Shown here piece after piece: positions 60,481 through 64,000 of a DNA stretch of 64,000 bases. The stretch lies in the NCBI GenBank assembly GCA_963682055.1, contig OY821744.1, positions 30,418,967 to 30,482,966 on the forward strand. Reading direction: 5' to 3'. Both the position numbers and the translations under genes were made by a program. The DNA comes from Primula veris. Its lineage: Eukaryota > Streptophyta > Magnoliopsida > Ericales > Primulaceae. The notes beneath the pieces are model-generated. The model was not told where the DNA came from, searched no databases, and saw only the letters and a program-made list of their open reading frames with translations. How positions within the stretch are numbered: position 1 is the first letter of the stretch; each line of letters starts with the position of its first letter.

Positions 60481-60911
60481 TCTGCTCGGTCCTGTTAGCT
60501 GGATTTGCTGATATAGTCGATCTTCTTTGGCTATGTAGCCTCCGGATGTAATAGATTTTTTCTCGGATGTAATAGGTCTCCTTTTATGATGTAATAGTTT
60601 TTCATTTCGATGTAGTCCCCTGATGTAATGAACAGCAATGTATCTCATCTTTATTAATGAAAATTTTCTTTGCCCCTGTATATTGCACTTTTCTTTACCT
60701 TGCATTTGTGGTTTGTCGTTTTGTTGGAATGTGGATCTTTGAATATCTTGAATTTTTATTTTCTGCCATACTGCAGCCGAGTGACGTTTGAGGCCTGTAT
60801 ATGATGCAGGCTCCCATGCTGTGTCAGATAATACGCATGTTCCCAAGTATTTGTCAGGCGAACATGCACGTTCCCCAGCACTTGTCAGTCAATGCCATAC
60901 TATCTTTGTTC

Positions 60912-60917
60912 TATAAA
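60912..60917 (+). promoter_or_regulatory. TATA box of mini-gene 4
   Basis: TATAAA, 105 bp upstream of the ATG at 61017, followed by a CT-rich leader (CTTCTTCTCTTTCATCTCCC). Confidence 0.6.
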
Positions 60918-61016
60918 CACTCGTCTTTTCCTTAGTAATATCATTTCTCACACTCCTATTGTTTTCTTCTTCTCTTTCATCTCCCATCTCCTTCTATCTA
61001 AACACAACTTTTCATA

Positions 61017-61472
61017 ATGTCTGAGCTCGTGGTGAGATATCATGCTCAGATGAAGGGCTTAGATGCTGAGGTATCTCGGGTCCGTCATCGGATGGCCAGT
61101 CTTGAGAAGGAGTATGGTACCTTTGCCTTGAGTCTGTCCGTCCCTCATCCCGAGGAAACAATAAAGTGGAATGAGATCTCGACTTTGAGTCGTCAGCTCG
61201 ATAGGTTGTTGCTACAGAGAAATCATTTAGCCCGCTCATGGTATGATGCCGAGGAGATTTGGGACCATGCTCAGGGTGAATTTGATAACTCCCCTCAAGG
61301 CCTAGCTAGCATGACGGTTAGAAATGCTCGTCTTGAGGGGCGCATTAAGGTTCTTATCGAGGAGAACAACGACCTCTCCTCGGAGAATGAATGCTTGGTC
61401 GTCATGAATGATTCCTACCAAGCTCGGTTAAATTGCGCAGCTCGGATGTCTTTCTCTCGGTCTGACAATTAG
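61017..61472 (+). CDS. Mini-gene 4: coiled-coil protein, 151 aa
   Basis: The frame starts MSELVVRYHAQMKGLDAEVS. Two helical blocks (about 5-40 and 60-90: SRVRHRMASLEKEY; LSRQLDRLLLQRNHLARSWY) are separated by a loop with SVPHPEETIKWNE; a third (about 105-135) has ARLEGRIKVLIEENNDLSSE. It has its own TATA box (60912) and AATAAA (61522-61527). It is the longest of the five mini-genes and not closely alike to the others beyond size, position and coiled-coil character. Function unknown. Confidence 0.6.
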   Translation: MSELVVRYHAQMKGLDAEVSRVRHRMASLEKEYGTFALSLSVPHPEETIKWNEISTLSRQLDRLLLQRNHLARSWYDAEEIWDHAQGEFDNSPQGLASMTVRNARLEGRIKVLIEENNDLSSENECLVVMNDSYQARLNCAARMSFSRSDN

Positions 61473-61641
61473 ATTGGGCTTATTTTCTGATGTATTTCCC
61501 GTTTTGTAATCTGTATCAAGTAATAAAATTTTTTGTTTTTGATAAGTTGTACCTTTTCGTATTCCATTGCTCTTTGTATATTGAACCGTTTGCAACGCCT
61601 CGTTCCTGGCGCCTTTTCGTACTTTATGCCCTTTGATTCTT

Positions 61642-61647
61642 TATAAA
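61642..61647 (+). promoter_or_regulatory. TATA box of mini-gene 5
   Basis: TATAAA, 82 bp upstream of the ATG at 61724, with a CT-rich leader. Confidence 0.6.
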
Positions 61648-61723
61648 TGCTCCTTATTGTCTTTGTGTTTTAGTATCCATTCTTCCTTTCTCTCTCTCCT
61701 TTCCCTATTAGTGTTTAACTGAG

Positions 61724-62082
61724 ATGGCTCCCATCACCAGGTCTGCTTTCAAAAAGAAAACCCTAGTTGAAGAGCCCACCTTCTTGCTACCCCGTCCCCC
61801 TGGTTACGGGGAGGAGGAATTGACGCCGCTTCAACTAAAAGACATCGAGATATCGTGGTTGAAACACGATCTTAAGTGTGCTCAGACCAAAATGAGGCGG
61901 TTCAAACAGTACTGGAAGGAGGAGAGCGCTGCTCGTTTTGTGCCGAGCAGAAGTGCAAGTCTCAATCTTATGCTTTAAAACAAGTGGAGATTGGCATTTC
62001 CCATTTGGTTAGGGAAAAAGAGCGTCTGGGGGAGCTCTTGGCGAAGAAGTATGCCGATATGGGGGGTAGTTCAAAGAAGTAG
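61724..62082 (+). pseudogene. Mini-gene 5: coiled-coil frame, apparently frameshifted
   Basis: The frame begins MAPITRSAFKKKTLVEEPTF, then LLPRPPGYGEEELTPLQLKD and a basic helical part (EISWLKHDLKCAQTKMRRFK), and stops at 61978 as an 84-aa protein. A second frame overlapping it continues the helix (AEQKCKSQSYALKQVEIGIS, LVREKERLGELLAKKYAD) and ends GGSSKK at 62082. The second half resembles the KRAYKLA(L/F)EE end of mini-genes 1 and 2, so one base change near 61935 probably split a single gene. The TATA box (61642) and AATAAA (62151-62156) bracket the full length. The short 84-aa form may still be made. Confidence 0.5.
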
Positions 62083-62214
62083 GATGAGCGTTGTATTTTC
62101 TTGTAAACTTTTCTTTTCCTGTTGTTTGTTTGTATCCCCCTTTGTGGATGAATAAAACTTGTGTTTTGCAATTTGATCATGTCTATTTTATTTGTCTTTG
62201 CGTCTTCGCTGTGT

Positions 62215-62310
62215 TATTTGCTTTGCCTTCGTGTTGACATCATTGGATAAAGAGCAAGGTGCTTTGCCTTTGTGTTGACATCATTGGATACCGAGCAAGG
62301 TACACCAATG
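62215..62310 (+). repeat. 46-bp tandem duplication
   Basis: TTTGCCTTCGTGTTGACATC and CATTGGATAAAGAGCAAGGT recur once immediately after, with CTTTGCCTTTGTGTTGACAT and CATTGGATACCGAGCAAGGT. It lies between mini-gene 5 and the next gene. Confidence 0.85.
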
Positions 62311-62863
62311 TTATCCCCCCGGAGAGCGTTGTTAGACTGGACGCTTAAATGTCGTCGAGCTAGGAACGGTCTCCGTTCACCTTGTTCGGTGTACCATTTC
62401 GGTAAGAAACGGTTTTGACGTCGAGGAACTTACTCGGAGGGTGTCCTCGGTTGATAATACTGGTAGTATATGGTAGAAGCTTTTCGTGGTAGGGTCCACG
62501 GGCCGTTTGTATAGGTGTAATGATGTGAACTGCCTTGGTTAGTGGGATAAACTATGTGACATGGCAAGATCTGGAGCGTTTATCTGTCGAAAAGAGCAGC
62601 GGTTGTGGACTTTTCTATGGTTGGAAAAAAGGTAAACCTCTGTCACACGAAAGGACGGTTAATGTTTTATTCTTTATGTGGCTCCACTCCTTTTAATTGT
62701 GCTAAGTAATCCCTTTTGTTTTTTATCCCTTAATTTGCTGAAAAAAAATATCTCTTATTGTCTCTCTCTAGGGTTTTCTCTTCCCGCCAAAAATAACTTG
62801 CGTCTCGATCTAGGGTTTCGCCGGATAACTGATAGATTTGCTGCTTCGATCTACTGCTTGCTC

Positions 62864-64000
62864 ATGACTATGACTGTAAGTGTTTTCGTATTTTGCTTGG
62901 TATTCTGTATATGGCTGTGTTTAGGGCCTGTATTTGATTGGTTGTTGCTGTTATGTATGTGCTGTATGAGATACGGTCGTGTTTGCCTATATATATGTAT
63001 CTGGGTTGGTGATTGGTGGTTTTTCGTCATGTATAGGAGTTTTGTTGGTTGAGTAGAAAATCTTAGGGTTTCTAGTAAATTGGGGGGGGGGGGGGGGGGG
63101 GGGGGTTCGCGTATTGTTGTGTTTTTGTTTAGGATATTGATTGAAATTTTTATGATGTTGGGATAGGACATTCTGACCCAATGCCGGGCCCAAGTTGGCC
63201 CGTTTGTGGAAGAGGAGTTCAAGAAGCTCGCCGGGATACCTGACAACATACACATTCGGCTGCCTGTCTCCGATGAGGAGGTTATGGGATTTGTTCCGGC
63301 CGGTGAGGTGGCCGTACGTTCCTCGGCGTTCTTTACCGGGGGTCTTAGACTTCCGTTCACCGAATGGGTGGCCTCGTTTTTTGAGGCCGTCCAGATAGCG
63401 CCGGCCCAACTGGCTTTGAATGGTTACCGTACTTTGATCGGTATTCAGAGGTTATCGGAGTTGTCTGGGATAAAAATCAAACTGAAAGATGTTTTCGGGG
63501 TATATAGTTTGAGTTTTGAGCGTCGGAGCTCGTATCTGAAGTCATTGCACTTATTCTCGCGGCTTGTCCTCGGTCTTCCTGATACGAATAAGGAGCATAA
63601 TTTTGGCATTGTGATTGCTTCCGGAGAATGGGGCTGTGCCGGACACCAGATTCCCGGACCTACTACGACGGCTCCGGATAGTCCCGACCTAGGTGCTCCC
63701 AATGTCGAAGCTCTCTTGGCACTTTGGAACTGGTGGGGGCCGGGACCGGCAAAGGATCCGGCGAGCCGTACTGCTCCCATGCTCTTAGGTTATCCTGTGG
63801 GGCCGGTGACCAAGGGCAATCCTGTGCCCGAGATTCCCAAGGAGACTGAGGAGGACTTCCTCAAAATTGTCAGGGCGAGAAGCGCCTCACGGGGAGGGAA
63901 AAAGCTTGCTCGTCCTAAACGCCGAGCATCAGATGATGCTGTTGGGACCTTGAAGAAGGCTAAGGGGTCAGAGACCTCGGTGAATGAAGAGGTTGCGGAT
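62864..64000 (+). CDS. Transposase_28-like (putative gypsy-type) protein, 5' part
   Basis: A short first exon (62864-62875, MTMT) ends at GTAAGT; the second begins after GGATAG at 63167 and stays open for 278 codons to the window edge. The region SSAFFTGGLRLPFTEWVASF with QIAPAQLALNGYRTLIGIQR has the pattern F..GLRLP...F......AP.QL..N..R.L of the plant 'putative gypsy type transposon' domain (PF04195, Transposase_28). Further on is a basic stretch (GGKKLARPKRRASDD). A CTAGGGTTT-type leader (from about 62770) looks like a plant 5'UTR. Relatives usually carry a coiled coil after this domain, which would lie beyond the edge. The intron contains a G24 run. The first exon is inferred only from splice signals and phase. 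Confidence 0.6.
63082..63105 (+). repeat. Poly-G run (24 G)
   Basis: Twenty-four consecutive G inside the predicted intron at 62876-63166. Such long G runs are rare in plant DNA, and the exact count may be a sequencing or assembly estimate. Confidence 0.9.

Noticed and set aside
60232..60498. 88-aa Phe/Leu/Ser-rich membrane-like protein
   Set aside because: Purely the translation of a polypyrimidine tract.

Overview
This window is nuclear DNA of a flowering plant, most likely a eudicot. It is AT-rich, its genes are split by GT-AG introns, and it carries a chromodomain Ty3/gypsy retrotransposon, many small non-autonomous DNA transposons and a plastid-derived insert. The species cannot be fixed from sequence alone. 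I rebuilt exons by hand from splice sites, reading-frame phase and protein-family conservation; every multi-exon model given as complete closes in phase from start to stop.

Layout. 1-4.83 kb: 3' part of a decayed Tekay/Del-type Ty3/gypsy element (gag to chromodomain, then LTR). 5.4-11.1 kb and 22.9-28.6 kb: two tandem genes on the minus strand, both complete 12-exon models (425 and 422 aa), encoding short VAL/HSI2-like B3 transcription repressors that lack the CW zinc finger. They lie in a segmental duplication about 17.5 kb apart. 12.4-21.4 kb: the spacer between them, holding a broken FYVE/PHD-type zinc-finger pseudogene and nested hAT-like and Mutator-like elements, several with target-site duplications readable at both ends. 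21.6-21.9 kb: a plastid-derived insert fusing pieces of ndhH and petA. 29.97-31.52 kb: a long inverted-repeat element carrying a probable copia solo LTR.

35.7-39.1 kb (minus): a complete NET4-type actin-binding protein gene (4 coding exons, 557 aa) with a promoter-like block near 40.1 kb. 40.2-48 kb: non-coding, with several MITEs. 48.1-53.6 kb (minus): the complete translation initiation factor eIF2 beta gene (9 coding exons, 270 aa), with a LINE remnant and a MITE in its introns and a hAT MITE just upstream of its start codon. 54.2-57.5 kb: non-coding repeats.

57.5-64 kb is the most unusual part. Five intronless mini-genes (about 97-151 aa, mostly predicted coiled coils) lie head to tail on the plus strand, each with its own TATA box and 3' poly(A)-type signals. 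A sixth gene with an intron follows, encoding a protein like the plant 'putative gypsy-type transposon' (Transposase_28) family and running off the window edge. I do not know a described system with this arrangement.

The VAL-like proteins would act in the nucleus as repressors, NET4 at the actin-tonoplast interface and eIF2 beta in cytosolic translation initiation. Nothing links these three functionally; they are ordinary neighbours among repeats.
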